Shown here in pieces: positions 26,065-34,903 of a stretch of DNA of 64,000 nucleotides. The DNA comes from Methylobacillus flagellatus_A (GTDB lineage Bacteria; Pseudomonadota; Gammaproteobacteria; Burkholderiales; Methylophilaceae), in assembly GCF_031344055.1 (NCBI RefSeq), contig NZ_JADBEN010000006.1, one strand, 5' to 3'. The position numbers and the translations under genes are program-made. A model generated the notes under the pieces. That model had not been told where the DNA came from. It searched no databases and worked only from the letters and a program-made list of their open reading frames with translations. Numbering within the stretch: the first letter of the stretch is position 1; each line of letters opens with the position of its first letter.

Positions 26065-26619
26065 ATGAGCGCATCGCAAAACATCAGCGAAATGAAGCAG
26101 GTGCTCGAGGCGGTGCTGCTGACGGCGGGGGAACCGCTGTCGCTGGACATGCTGTTGCGCCCGTTCGAAGGCCGCATGGAGCGCGCCACCTTGCGCATGC
26201 TGCTAGACGAGCTAAGGCAGGAGTGGCAGGGCCGCAGCATGGAGCTGGTGCAGGTCGCGAGCGGCTGGCGCTTCCAGGCGCGCGCCGACCTTGCCCCCTT
26301 TATCGCCCGCCTCAATCCCGAGCGGCCGATGCGCTATTCGCGCGCCGCCCTTGAAACGTTGGCGATCATTGCCTACCGCCAGCCGGTCACGCGCGGCGAT
26401 ATCGAGGAAATCCGCGGCGTGGCGGTCAATCCCAACATCATGCGCCAGTTCCTCGAGCGCAACTGGATCGATGTCGTCGGGCAGCGCGACGTGCCGGGCC
26501 GGCCTTCGCTCTATGCGACCACCAAGACTTTCCTCGATGATCTTGGCTTGCGCTCCTTGTCCGAACTGCCGCCCATCCAGCATTTCATCCAGCAGGAAAT
26601 TCCGCTCGATATCGGATAA
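26065..26619 (+). CDS. scpB: Segregation and condensation protein B
   Basis: 184 residues with two winged-helix domains. Typical ScpB motifs are LEAVLLTAGEPLS, ALETLAIIAYRQPVTRGDIE and IRGVAVN. It forms a dimer on the ScpA kleisin of the SMC complex. Its stop lies 69 bases before rluB, an arrangement found across many bacteria. Confidence 0.94.
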   Translation: MSASQNISEMKQVLEAVLLTAGEPLSLDMLLRPFEGRMERATLRMLLDELRQEWQGRSMELVQVASGWRFQARADLAPFIARLNPERPMRYSRAALETLAIIAYRQPVTRGDIEEIRGVAVNPNIMRQFLERNWIDVVGQRDVPGRPSLYATTKTFLDDLGLRSLSELPPIQHFIQQEIPLDIG

Positions 26620-26655
26620 TCTGCGCCAGGGCGGCGGAATGAACGCGCTCTGGCT

Positions 26656-26661
26656 TATAAT
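26656..26661 (+). promoter_or_regulatory. Putative -10 box of rluB
   Basis: TATAAT preceded by CTGGCT, a partly extended -10 element, lies 27 bases before the rluB ATG, giving a very short leader. No good -35 box was seen at the standard distance. Confidence 0.4.
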
Positions 26662-26688
26662 ACGCGCAATACTCTCAAGGTCGATTCC

Positions 26689-27858
26689 ATGGCACGCCCG
26701 TTCAAGCAACAACGCAATCCCCGCAATACCTCTCCTGCCAAGCCTGCAGCGGCAGATCCCAATGCCGTGCCGCAAAGGCTGCACAAGCTCCTGGCTCTGG
26801 CGGGATTCGGCTCGCGCCGTGAGATGGAAACCTTGATTGCGAGCGGCCGCATCACCATCAATGGCAAGACCGCGGAAGTTGGCGCCAGCGTGGTGCCCAG
26901 CGACGTGGTGCGCCTGGACAGCCGCCCGCTGCAACTGCCGTTCGAGCCGGAGTTGCCGCAAGTGCTGCTGTACCACAAGCCGGAGGGCGAGATCGTGAGC
27001 CAGGACGACCCGGAAAATCGGGCTACCGTGTTCGACAAATTGCCGCGCATCCGCAACGGCAAGTGGATCGCGATCGGCCGTCTGGACATGAACACGTCGG
27101 GGCTACTGATCTTTACCACCTCCGGCGAGCTGGCAAACCGCTTCATGCATCCGCGCTACGAAGTGGAGCGCGAGTACGCCGTGCGTATTTTTGGCGAACT
27201 CACCGACGGCGAGATGGCGCAGCTCACCTACGGCATCGAGTTGGACGACGGCCCGGCCAATTTCGATAGCATCCGCCCGCAAGGCGGCGAGGGCGCCAAC
27301 CACTGGTATGAAGTGATCCTGCGCGAGGGCCGCAACCGCGAAGTGCGCCGCTTGTTCGAGGCGTTTCAGAAACCCGTGAGCCGCCTGATCCGCGTGCGCT
27401 TCGGCCCGGTCAACCTGCCGCCCCGCCTCAAGCGCGGGCAGATGCTGCACCTGGGCGTCAAGGAAGTCACCGGGCTGATGGAGTGGGCCGAGCTGGCGGT
27501 GCCCAAGGGGCCTGCGCGCCAGCTTACTCCGCGTGAGAAGGAAAAGCTGGGCAAGGTGTTTACCCCCAAGGCGAGAAGGTCGCGGTTTGATCCAGAAGCC
27601 GGCTTGGAAAGCAGGGGACCAAGGCGTGTGACCAAGACGCGTGAAGAGGGAATACGGCAGGAACTGGAAAAGCAGCAACCAGTCCGCAGGTCGCGTTCCC
27701 TGCATGGCGCCGTCGAGCCTGAGGAAGCGCAACGCCCTGCAAGGCCGTCCAGGCAGCCTGCCAAGCCTGCGCGCAAACCGGCAAACCGCCGTATTCGGCA
27801 GGCTGCAGATATCGCGCCGGCAAAGCAGCCTGCAGGCAACAAGCGCGCGAAGCGCTAG
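26689..27858 (+). CDS. rluB: 23S rRNA pseudouridine synthase RluB, with long basic tail
   Basis: 389 residues. An S4 RNA-binding domain (RLHKLLALAGFGSRREMETL) precedes the RsuA-type catalytic domain with the aspartate in GRLDMNTSGLLIFT. RluB makes pseudouridine 2605 in 23S rRNA. The last 120 residues or so form a low-complexity tail rich in Arg, Lys, Pro and Gln that probably contacts RNA; similar tails are common but variable in this family. RsuA/RluE-like specificity is less likely because scpB is upstream. Confidence 0.9.
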   Translation: MARPFKQQRNPRNTSPAKPAAADPNAVPQRLHKLLALAGFGSRREMETLIASGRITINGKTAEVGASVVPSDVVRLDSRPLQLPFEPELPQVLLYHKPEGEIVSQDDPENRATVFDKLPRIRNGKWIAIGRLDMNTSGLLIFTTSGELANRFMHPRYEVEREYAVRIFGELTDGEMAQLTYGIELDDGPANFDSIRPQGGEGANHWYEVILREGRNREVRRLFEAFQKPVSRLIRVRFGPVNLPPRLKRGQMLHLGVKEVTGLMEWAELAVPKGPARQLTPREKEKLGKVFTPKARRSRFDPEAGLESRGPRRVTKTREEGIRQELEKQQPVRRSRSLHGAVEPEEAQRPARPSRQPAKPARKPANRRIRQAADIAPAKQPAGNKRAKR

Positions 27859-27879
27859 GGCAAGGTTGTGAACAAGCTC

Positions 27880-28242
27880 TTAGAACAGCAGCAAGTCGAC
27901 AGCAAGCAAGCTGCCGGCCAATGCCACCGCAATGGCCAATACCGAGGATAGCCAGGGCAAGGCTAGCTGAGGGACATCCTCGGGCGGCAATGTTTGGACG
28001 TAGCGGCGATGGTTGTACTGCGCGCAGAGAATCACGGCCGCGCCGCTGAGGACGAGCAGCAGGCCGAGCAGGTCAGAGAGCCAGCGGTGCGAATTGAGGT
28101 GTTCCACCTGGCCGGGCGCCAGCAGGGTGAGGAACAGGCCGAAGCGCGCCACGACGAACCCAAGCGCCATGAGCGTAAGACCGGAACGCAGCCATGCCAG
28201 CAGGGTGCGTTCGGCAGCGAAGAATACTCTTGGGTCTGACAC
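27880..28242 (-). CDS. DUF202 (YidH-like) inner-membrane protein
   Basis: 120 residues with three membrane segments. The start RVFFAAERTLLAWLRSGLTL is the DUF202 signature. Function unknown. It lies 12 bases downstream of prmB on the same strand and is probably the last gene of the arsC-like/dapE/prmB transcript. Confidence 0.88.
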   Translation of the reverse strand: MSDPRVFFAAERTLLAWLRSGLTLMALGFVVARFGLFLTLLAPGQVEHLNSHRWLSDLLGLLLVLSGAAVILCAQYNHRRYVQTLPPEDVPQLALPWLSSVLAIAVALAGSLLAVDLLLF

Positions 28243-28254
28243 GGATTATCCTGT

Positions 28255-29154
28255 TTAAGGCAATTGTTCTTTGGTCAGCAGGAAGACGAATTCGTTGCCC
28301 GAGTCCACCTCCAGCCAGGTAAACGGCAAATGGGGATACGCCTCCAGCAATGCGTCGCGGTTGTGGCCGATTTCCACTACCAGCAGGCCGTTGTCGTTCA
28401 GGTGCTTCTTGGCTTCATGCAGCAGGGTTTGGGTGTGGTCCAGCCCTGCGGCGCCGCTGCCCAGCGCGATCTGCGGCTCGTTGCGGTATTCCTGCGGCAA
28501 CAGTTCCATGGATGGCGCGTCCACATAGGGCGGATTGCTGATGATGAGGTCGTAAGTCTTGCCTTGCAGGTTGCTGAACATATCGGACTCCACGGCGCTG
28601 ATCTGGTCTTCCAGGCCGTAGTTGCGGATATTGATGTTCGCCACCGCCAGCGCGTCGGGGGAGATGTCCACGACGTCGATCTGGGCGTTGGGGAAGGCAT
28701 TCGCGAGCAGCACGCCAAGACAGCCGCTGCCGGTACAGATGTCAGCGGCGCTTTCCACCATTTCCGGATATTCGACCCAGGGGTTGAGGCTGTCCTCCAG
28801 CAGTTCGGCAATGAAGGAGCGCGGTACGATGACGCGTTCGTCCACGTAGAACTTGAAGCCCTTGAGCCATGCCTCGTTGACCAGGTAGGCGGTCGGGGTG
28901 CGGTCGGTGATGCGGCGGCGGATCAGTTCTTTCAGGCGGGTGCGTTCCGGCGGCAGCAGGCGCGCATCCAGGAAGTTGTCCAGGGTGTCGTGCGGCAGGT
29001 GCAGTGACGACAGGATCAGCCATACAGCTTCGTCATAGGCATTGTCGGTGCCGTGGCCGAAAAAGATGCTGGATTCTTCGAAGCGGCTGACGGCGAAACG
29101 CAGCCAGTCGCGGATGGTGTGGAGTTCTTCAGTAATGCCGGGGAATCTCATCAT
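28255..29154 (-). CDS. prmB: Ribosomal protein L3 glutamine methyltransferase PrmB
   Basis: 299 residues from the ATG at 29152-29154, which overlaps the dapE stop as ATGA. The SAM-binding motif CTGSGCLGVLLA and the catalytic NPPY in ISNPPYVDAPSM mark an N5-glutamine methyltransferase. The N-terminal region (WLRFAVSRFEESSIFFGHGT) is that of PrmB, which methylates L3, rather than PrmC, which methylates release factors. Confidence 0.93.
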   Translation of the reverse strand: MMRFPGITEELHTIRDWLRFAVSRFEESSIFFGHGTDNAYDEAVWLILSSLHLPHDTLDNFLDARLLPPERTRLKELIRRRITDRTPTAYLVNEAWLKGFKFYVDERVIVPRSFIAELLEDSLNPWVEYPEMVESAADICTGSGCLGVLLANAFPNAQIDVVDISPDALAVANINIRNYGLEDQISAVESDMFSNLQGKTYDLIISNPPYVDAPSMELLPQEYRNEPQIALGSGAAGLDHTQTLLHEAKKHLNDNGLLVVEIGHNRDALLEAYPHLPFTWLEVDSGNEFVFLLTKEQLP

Positions 29155-30278
29155 TTCAATAGCGCTTCCAGGGTGAGCTTGTATGCATGCTGCAGGGGTT
29201 CTATGTCCGCGACGGCAACGCACTCGTTGAGTTTGTGGATGGTCGCGTTGAGCGGGCCGAATTCGACGATCTGGGCGGCAATGTCAGCAATGAAGCGGCC
29301 GTCGGAGGTGCCGCCGCTGGTGGAAAGCTCGGGCGTGACGCCGAAAGCCTGTTCAATCGCGGCCGAAATGGCAGTGACCAGGGAGCCTTTCGGCGTCAGG
29401 AACGGTTTGCCGGAAAGCTCCCAGGCCAGGTCGTAGTCCAGCTGGTGGCTGTCGAGGATGGCATGGACGCGCTGCTTGAGGCTTTCGGCGGTGCTCGCGG
29501 TGGAAAACCTGAAGTTGAACAGTATCTCGACTTCGCCGGGCACGACGTTGGTGGCGCCGGTGCCGCCATGGATATTGGATATCTGCCAGGAGGTAGGCGG
29601 GAAGTATTCGTTGCCTTCATCCCATACGGTGTCGGCCAGCTCCTTGATCGCAGGCGCAGCCATATGGATCGGGTTCTTCACCAGGTGGGGGTAGGCGATA
29701 TGGCCTTGTATCCCCTTGACGGTCAGCCTGCCCGAGAGCGAACCGCGGCGGCCGTTCTTGATCATGTCGCCGCCGACCTTGCTGGAGGTCGGCTCGCCGA
29801 CGATACAGTAATCGATCAGCTCGTTGCGCGCCTTGAGGGTGTCGACCACCTTGACGGTGCCGTTGACTGCCACGCCTTCTTCATCCGAGGTGATGATGAG
29901 GCCGATCGAACCAGGGTGGTCGGGATGGTCTGCCACGAAGGCTTCGATTGCGGTGATGAAGGCCGCCAGCGAGGTCTTCATGTCGGCAGCGCCCCGGCCG
30001 TACAACATACCGTCCTTGACGGTGGGTTCGAACGGCGGCGTGTGCCATTGCTCTACGGGGCCGGTAGGGACGACATCCGTATGTCCGGCAAACACCAGCA
30101 ACGGGCCTGTATCGCCGCGACGTGCGTAGAAATTGTCCACATCGCCGAAGCGCAGGCGTTCAACGGTGAAGCCCAACGGCTCCAGGCGGGAGATCAGCAG
30201 TGCCTGGCAGCCTTCGTCGCTGGGAGTGACGGATTGGCGGGCAATCAGGTCCTTGGCTAGCTCCAGCGTCCTGCTCAT
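29151..30278 (-). CDS. dapE: Succinyl-diaminopimelate desuccinylase
   Basis: 375 residues from the ATG at 30276-30278 overlapping the arsC-like stop; a long upstream extension is not conserved-looking. M20 metal ligands are visible in FAGHTDVVPTGP, GRGAADMKTSLAAF and ITSDEEGVAVNGT. It hydrolyses N-succinyl-LL-diaminopimelate in lysine and murein synthesis. dapD, encoding the earlier succinyltransferase step, is 2.8 kb upstream at 33062, so two steps of the pathway are close together. Confidence 0.95.
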   Translation of the reverse strand: MSRTLELAKDLIARQSVTPSDEGCQALLISRLEPLGFTVERLRFGDVDNFYARRGDTGPLLVFAGHTDVVPTGPVEQWHTPPFEPTVKDGMLYGRGAADMKTSLAAFITAIEAFVADHPDHPGSIGLIITSDEEGVAVNGTVKVVDTLKARNELIDYCIVGEPTSSKVGGDMIKNGRRGSLSGRLTVKGIQGHIAYPHLVKNPIHMAAPAIKELADTVWDEGNEYFPPTSWQISNIHGGTGATNVVPGEVEILFNFRFSTASTAESLKQRVHAILDSHQLDYDLAWELSGKPFLTPKGSLVTAISAAIEQAFGVTPELSTSGGTSDGRFIADIAAQIVEFGPLNATIHKLNECVAVADIEPLQHAYKLTLEALLK

Positions 30279-30625
30279 GCATTGAACAGCTTGGCATAAG
30301 CTGCCTCGGTGAAGCCTAAGTTGAGCACCTGTTCGTCCTTGACCAGCACCGGGCGCTTGATGACGGAAGTCTTTTCCTGCATGAGCCGGATGGCGGAAGC
30401 GTCGTCGGTAACCGCCGCCTTTTCCGCCTCGCTCAAACCGCGCCAGGTCATGCCTGCCCGGTTCACCAGTTTTTCCCACTCCACCTGGCTGAGCCAGTGC
30501 TTGAGCGTTTCTTCACTGATGCCGGATTTCTTGAAATCATGGAATTCGTAAGCAACGCCGTGCTCGTCCAGCCAGGTGCGCGCTTTCTTCACCGTATTGC
30601 AGTTGGGGATACCGTAGAGCTTCAT
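30275..30625 (-). CDS. ArsC/Spx-family thioredoxin-fold protein (YffB-like)
   Basis: 116 residues starting KLYGIPNCNTVKKARTWL, with the single active-site Cys9 typical of the YffB branch. A later Arg lies in VIKRPVLVKDE. It resembles arsenate reductases but in many proteobacteria sits beside dapE, as here and in E. coli, and is unlikely to act on arsenate. The role is unknown; a glutathione-dependent thiol reductase has been suggested. Confidence 0.88.
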   Translation of the reverse strand: MKLYGIPNCNTVKKARTWLDEHGVAYEFHDFKKSGISEETLKHWLSQVEWEKLVNRAGMTWRGLSEAEKAAVTDDASAIRLMQEKTSVIKRPVLVKDEQVLNLGFTEAAYAKLFNA

Positions 30626-30665
30626 GTATATGCATCTTGATGACTATGGATCCCTGCATTTTACA

Positions 30666-32804
30666 CTAGCGCGCTGGAGTGAGGCCGTCGGCTGTGACCG
30701 CATATGCGGACCACGCGATTTCTTCAGGCGAAGTTTTATCCGGTCGCGATGCGAACTTGCTGGACATCAGGAATTCGATCAACTGGGCCTGATGCACGGG
30801 GTTGGCACAGAAAAATCCTTGGATTTCGTTGCATTCCAGGGACAGCAGCGCATTGCGCTCGTCCTCGTTGCTTACCTGTTCCGCCGCCACCTTGAGGTTC
30901 TGGGTATGCGCCAACTCAATGATCGCGCCGGCAATGGCACGGGTTTTCTGGTTGCTGATGAGTGCATGGGTAAAGCTGTGGTCCAGCTTGAGCAATTTCA
31001 GGCCCAGGTGCTGTATGTAGGGCAGGCTAGAAAAGCGGGTGCCGAAATTTTCCAGGCTGATCTTGAGGCTGATGGCAGGCAGCTGTTTGAGCAGGTCGGT
31101 GTAATGCTCCGGCTGCTGCATGAAATCCGACTCGGCCACTTCCAGGATCAACGCGTCGGCCGGCAGCCTGAAGTGGCTCAGCTTGGCCGCAACCTGCCGC
31201 TGAATATCGGGAAAACGCAATTGCATTGAAGTGAGCGGCAGGTAGACCGGTACATGGATGCGCTGCTGGCGCAATGTATTTACGACACGGTAGCTTTGTT
31301 CCAGCACCCAGGCATTGATGTCATCGATCAGGCCGATGTTTTCCGCCATGGGAGCAAAGGTGGCGGCAGGGATGACGCCTTTGGTCGGATGCAGCCAGCG
31401 GGGTTGTATTTCCAGCCCCGTGATAGTGTTGCCGATGATGTCCATGCGCGGCTCGAAGTAGAGCACCATTTCCCCATTCTCGATCGCGTGGCGCAGCTCC
31501 TGCCGGGTTTCCAGAAGGTCGAAGGAAGAGGGTTCCAGCCGGTCGTCGAACAGGCGGAAACCATGGTTGTCGCTGGGCTGCACACGGTGCATGGCAGCTT
31601 CGGCATAAGTCAGCAGCCGATCGGCATTGCCGTGCTTAGGGTACAGGGATAGCCCTGCCCTGGCTTCCAGCGTGACGTCATGGCGGTCGATGCGGAATGT
31701 GGCGTTCAGCGACTGCATGATTCTTTCCATGACGGGCACGATGTCATGTTCGTGCTTGATGTCCTCGAAAAGCACGAGGAATTCTTCCGATCCGTTGTAA
31801 GCCGCCATGTCGCAACCGCGAATGGTGTCCTGGATGCGTTTTGCAGCAGAGCGCAGGACTTCGTCGCTGATGTGCTGGCCCAGCTCCTGTTTGATCAGCT
31901 TCAGGTTGTCGAGCTTGATGATGGCGACAGCCAGCGCACTGCCGAGGCGTGCGGTACGGCGGATGCCGATATTGAGATGATGCTGGAAATAACGGTGGTT
32001 CGGCAGCTGGGTGAGGTCGTCGAGCATGCTCATGCGGCTGAGCTTGTCCTGCGTGTCGGCGTGCAGCCAATTATCCCTGTCGCGGTGGCGCGAATCCACG
32101 ATGGTCAGGATGGCGGCAAGCAGGATCAGGGTACAGATGCCCAGGGCGATAATCACCGAGAACAAGCCGGGCTGTGATGCGGATGCCGCGGTGAAAACGA
32201 AATGGGGAGGAATCTCGATTGCGGCCATTGCCGTAAAGTGGGTGCAGGCAATGCCGCCAGCCATCATGGTGCAAGCGTAGAGCCGCGAGCTGAGGCGGGT
32301 GTTCATGGATTGACGGTCGGCATGGAACATGCAAGCCAGGGCAAGGATCGAGATGGCGATGGCAATGCTGACGGATAATGCCAGCAATGTCTTGTTGTAG
32401 GTGATTTCGGGATACATCTGCATGGCATGCATGCCGGTGTAGTGCATGCCGCTGATGCCCAGCCCCATCACCACTCCGGCAACAATCAGCATCTGCAGCT
32501 TGAGGCCGGGCCTGCTGGCGATATCCAGCGCGAGCCATGAGACGCTGACGGCAATCAGCCAGGATAATACGGTGTCGTCGAGCATGGACTCCATCGGAGT
32601 AGGCAGGGACCATGCGAGTATGCTGATGAAGTGCATGGCCCAGATGCCCGAGCCCATGGCGACGGCTCCCAGTCCCATCCACGCCTTGGCAGATCGGCCT
32701 TGATTGCGGACAACACGATTGGTGAACATGAATGCAGCCATCGATGAGATGAATGCAATCACAATCGAGAGCAGCACCAGTTTGTAATCGTAATCGCCTG
32801 TCAT
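30666..32804 (-). CDS. MHYT-GGDEF-EAL protein with degenerate catalytic motifs
   Basis: 712 residues from the ATG at 32802-32804, preceded by AAGGA at good spacing. The N-terminal MHYT sensor has about seven membrane helices with MHFISI, MHYTGMHAMQM and THFTAMA, proposed to bind copper or diatomic gases. The GGDEF domain reads GSEEF at its active loop, and the EAL domain reads GLEIQPRW, with ENFGTRFSSL instead of DDFGTGYSSL and AEQVS instead of AEGVE. The protein is probably a c-di-GMP effector or regulator without enzyme activity, though a GSEEF-type cyclase cannot be fully excluded. Confidence 0.88.
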   Translation of the reverse strand: MTGDYDYKLVLLSIVIAFISSMAAFMFTNRVVRNQGRSAKAWMGLGAVAMGSGIWAMHFISILAWSLPTPMESMLDDTVLSWLIAVSVSWLALDIASRPGLKLQMLIVAGVVMGLGISGMHYTGMHAMQMYPEITYNKTLLALSVSIAIAISILALACMFHADRQSMNTRLSSRLYACTMMAGGIACTHFTAMAAIEIPPHFVFTAASASQPGLFSVIIALGICTLILLAAILTIVDSRHRDRDNWLHADTQDKLSRMSMLDDLTQLPNHRYFQHHLNIGIRRTARLGSALAVAIIKLDNLKLIKQELGQHISDEVLRSAAKRIQDTIRGCDMAAYNGSEEFLVLFEDIKHEHDIVPVMERIMQSLNATFRIDRHDVTLEARAGLSLYPKHGNADRLLTYAEAAMHRVQPSDNHGFRLFDDRLEPSSFDLLETRQELRHAIENGEMVLYFEPRMDIIGNTITGLEIQPRWLHPTKGVIPAATFAPMAENIGLIDDINAWVLEQSYRVVNTLRQQRIHVPVYLPLTSMQLRFPDIQRQVAAKLSHFRLPADALILEVAESDFMQQPEHYTDLLKQLPAISLKISLENFGTRFSSLPYIQHLGLKLLKLDHSFTHALISNQKTRAIAGAIIELAHTQNLKVAAEQVSNEDERNALLSLECNEIQGFFCANPVHQAQLIEFLMSSKFASRPDKTSPEEIAWSAYAVTADGLTPAR

Positions 32805-32981
32805 GGTTATCCTTATATCCTGCAAAAAAATGTGGATTTGATATCAATATGGCAACTTTTATGCCGTCAGGAAAAAACGGGACAGGGGATGGGGTGCTGG
32901 AATGATTTTCTTGTATTTTTTTATATAAAACAGGGTCTTATTTTTTTATTCTTTGAAGGTGACGCTGGATGGAAAACAATA

Positions 32982-33006
32982 AAAAACCTGCCGGTGGCAG
33001 GTTTTT
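32982..33006. terminator. Rho-independent terminator downstream of dapD
   Basis: An 11-bp stem (32982-32992 with 32996-33006) and loop GGT, with A- and T-runs on the two sides, so it can work in both directions. It ends the minus-strand dapD transcript. The 180 bases to its left (32805-32981) are AT-rich and hold no gene. Confidence 0.88.
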
Positions 33007-33061
33007 GTTGGAGCTTCGACGCCAGTGTCAGAATATTGACAGCTTCGACCGAGGGTTTGGC

Positions 33062-33886
33062 TTAGATGCCACGCAATAGTTCGTTGATGCCCACTTTACC
33101 CAAGGTCTTTTCATCGACTTTCTTGACGATGACGGCGCAGTAGAGGCTGTAGCTGCCGTCCTTGGAAGGCAGGTTGCCCGATACGACGACAGAGCCTGAC
33201 GGTACGCGGCCATAGGTCACTTCGCCGGTTTCGCGGTCGTAGATCTTGGTGCTCTGGCCGATGTAGACGCCCATGGAAATCACGCAGTTGTCTTCGACGA
33301 TGACGCCTTCGACCACTTCGGAGCGCGCGCCGATGAAGCAGTTGTCGCCGATGATGGTGGGGCCGGCCTGTACGGGCTCCAGCACGCCGCCAATGCCTAC
33401 GCCCCCGGAGAGGTGTACGTTCTTGCCGATCTGGGCGCAGGAGCCGACAGTGGCCCAGGTGTCTACCATGGTGCCTTCGCCGACGTAAGCGCCGATATTG
33501 ACGTAGGAAGGCATCAGGACGGCATTCTTGGCAATGAACGAGCCACGGCGCACGATGGCGTTGGGCACCACGCGGAAGCCGCCGGCCTTGAAATCGGCTT
33601 CAGTGTAATTGGCGAACTTGGGGGGAACCTTGTCGAAATACTTGGTGACACCGTCGTCGAGCAGGACGTTGTCTTCAAGGCGGAAGGAGAGCAATACTGC
33701 CTTCTTGATCCATTGATGGGTAACCCAGTTCTGCCCGTCGGTGCGTTCTGCCACGCGCAGTTTGCCGCTATCGAGGTCGGCAAGCACGCTGAACACGGCA
33801 TCCTTGATTTCTGCGCTGGCAGTGGATGGGGTAATCTCGGCACGACGCTCGAACGCGTCTTCGATAATGGTTTGCAAATTGCTCAT
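33062..33886 (-). CDS. dapD: Tetrahydrodipicolinate N-succinyltransferase
   Basis: 274 residues, the standard length. The left-handed beta-helix of hexapeptide repeats is clear (FIAKNAVLMPSYVNIGAYV, NVHLSGGVGIGGVLEP) after a helical N-terminal domain. DapD succinylates tetrahydrodipicolinate in the succinylase branch of lysine/diaminopimelate synthesis, acting before DapC and DapE. Confidence 0.95.
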   Translation of the reverse strand: MSNLQTIIEDAFERRAEITPSTASAEIKDAVFSVLADLDSGKLRVAERTDGQNWVTHQWIKKAVLLSFRLEDNVLLDDGVTKYFDKVPPKFANYTEADFKAGGFRVVPNAIVRRGSFIAKNAVLMPSYVNIGAYVGEGTMVDTWATVGSCAQIGKNVHLSGGVGIGGVLEPVQAGPTIIGDNCFIGARSEVVEGVIVEDNCVISMGVYIGQSTKIYDRETGEVTYGRVPSGSVVVSGNLPSKDGSYSLYCAVIVKKVDEKTLGKVGINELLRGI

Positions 33887-33974
33887 CTAAGATTCCTAGG
33901 GATCGCTTCAGATAAAACCGCTATTTTACCTGAAAACGGCCCCATGGTTAGGCTTGGCAAGCATTTGAATTGCC

Positions 33975-34817
33975 TTATTTACCTTGCTTCTTTGCCTGTT
34001 CGAACAGCGGCATCACGGAAGGGATCAGGCGCTTGATGTCCGCCATGCGTGATTCGTCCGAGGGGTGGGTGCTGAGGATTTCGGGCGGTTTCTCGCCGCC
34101 TACCGCGCTCATTTTCTGCCAGAGGCTCAAGGCGGCATTCGGGTTGTAGCCCGCGCGGGCGGCAAGCTCGAGACCGATTTGATCGGCTTCGTGCTCCGCG
34201 GTGCGACTGTTGGGCAGCGTCAGGGCGACCGCGGCGACAGTGCCGCCAACCGCGAGGGCCTGGACTGCGTTGTCGGCATTCTTGGTGCTGAGGCCGACGA
34301 CTGCTGCCAAGCCCAGCAGGCCGTATTGCTGGGCCTTGGCGCGTGACATGCGCTCGCGCACGTGCTCGCGCAGCGCATGGGCGATTTCATGGCCCATCAC
34401 GGCGGCGAGCTCGTCATCGGTGGGCTTGATCTGGTCGATCAGCCCGGTATAGACCATGATCTTGCCGCCCGCCATGCAATAGGCGTTGATCTCCTTGCTT
34501 TCCTGCACGTTGACTTCCCATTTCCAGTTCGGGGCATCCGGGCGGAATACGCCGACATGCGCAATCAGCTTATCGGCGATATTGCGGACGCGCTTGGTCT
34601 CGGCGCTGTTCGTATTCAGGAGTTTCTTGGATTGCGCGTCCTTGACGGTTTGCTGGTAGGCGAGGGCGGACTGTTCCACCGCTTCCTGCTCGGTGACGAG
34701 CCCGACGTATTGCTTGCGGTCGACGCCCACATTGCCGCTGCTGGTCGTGCTGACGGTGGTGCAGCTCGTAAGCTGGGCCAATGCCAGCGCAATCAATATC
34801 AGTCTGATGGATTTCAT
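33975..34817 (-). CDS. M48-family metallopeptidase lipoprotein
   Basis: 280 residues. A lipoprotein signal peptide ends in the lipobox LTSC (cysteine near 19), and the zinc motif HEIAH lies in AAVMGHEIAHALREHVRER. The third ligand glutamate is in EHEADQIGLELAARAGY. It resembles LoiP/YggG-type envelope proteases that take part in quality control of outer-membrane proteins. It is preceded by kup and followed by dapD on the same strand. Confidence 0.92.
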   Translation of the reverse strand: MKSIRLILIALALAQLTSCTTVSTTSSGNVGVDRKQYVGLVTEQEAVEQSALAYQQTVKDAQSKKLLNTNSAETKRVRNIADKLIAHVGVFRPDAPNWKWEVNVQESKEINAYCMAGGKIMVYTGLIDQIKPTDDELAAVMGHEIAHALREHVRERMSRAKAQQYGLLGLAAVVGLSTKNADNAVQALAVGGTVAAVALTLPNSRTAEHEADQIGLELAARAGYNPNAALSLWQKMSAVGGEKPPEILSTHPSDESRMADIKRLIPSVMPLFEQAKKQGK

Positions 34818-34903
34818 GTTTACAACCTTAATAAGCGGCTTGATGGCGTCAATCGATATCGTATTTTAGACCGTGCCATGCTGAGCCGACAATCCATCCT
34901 TGC

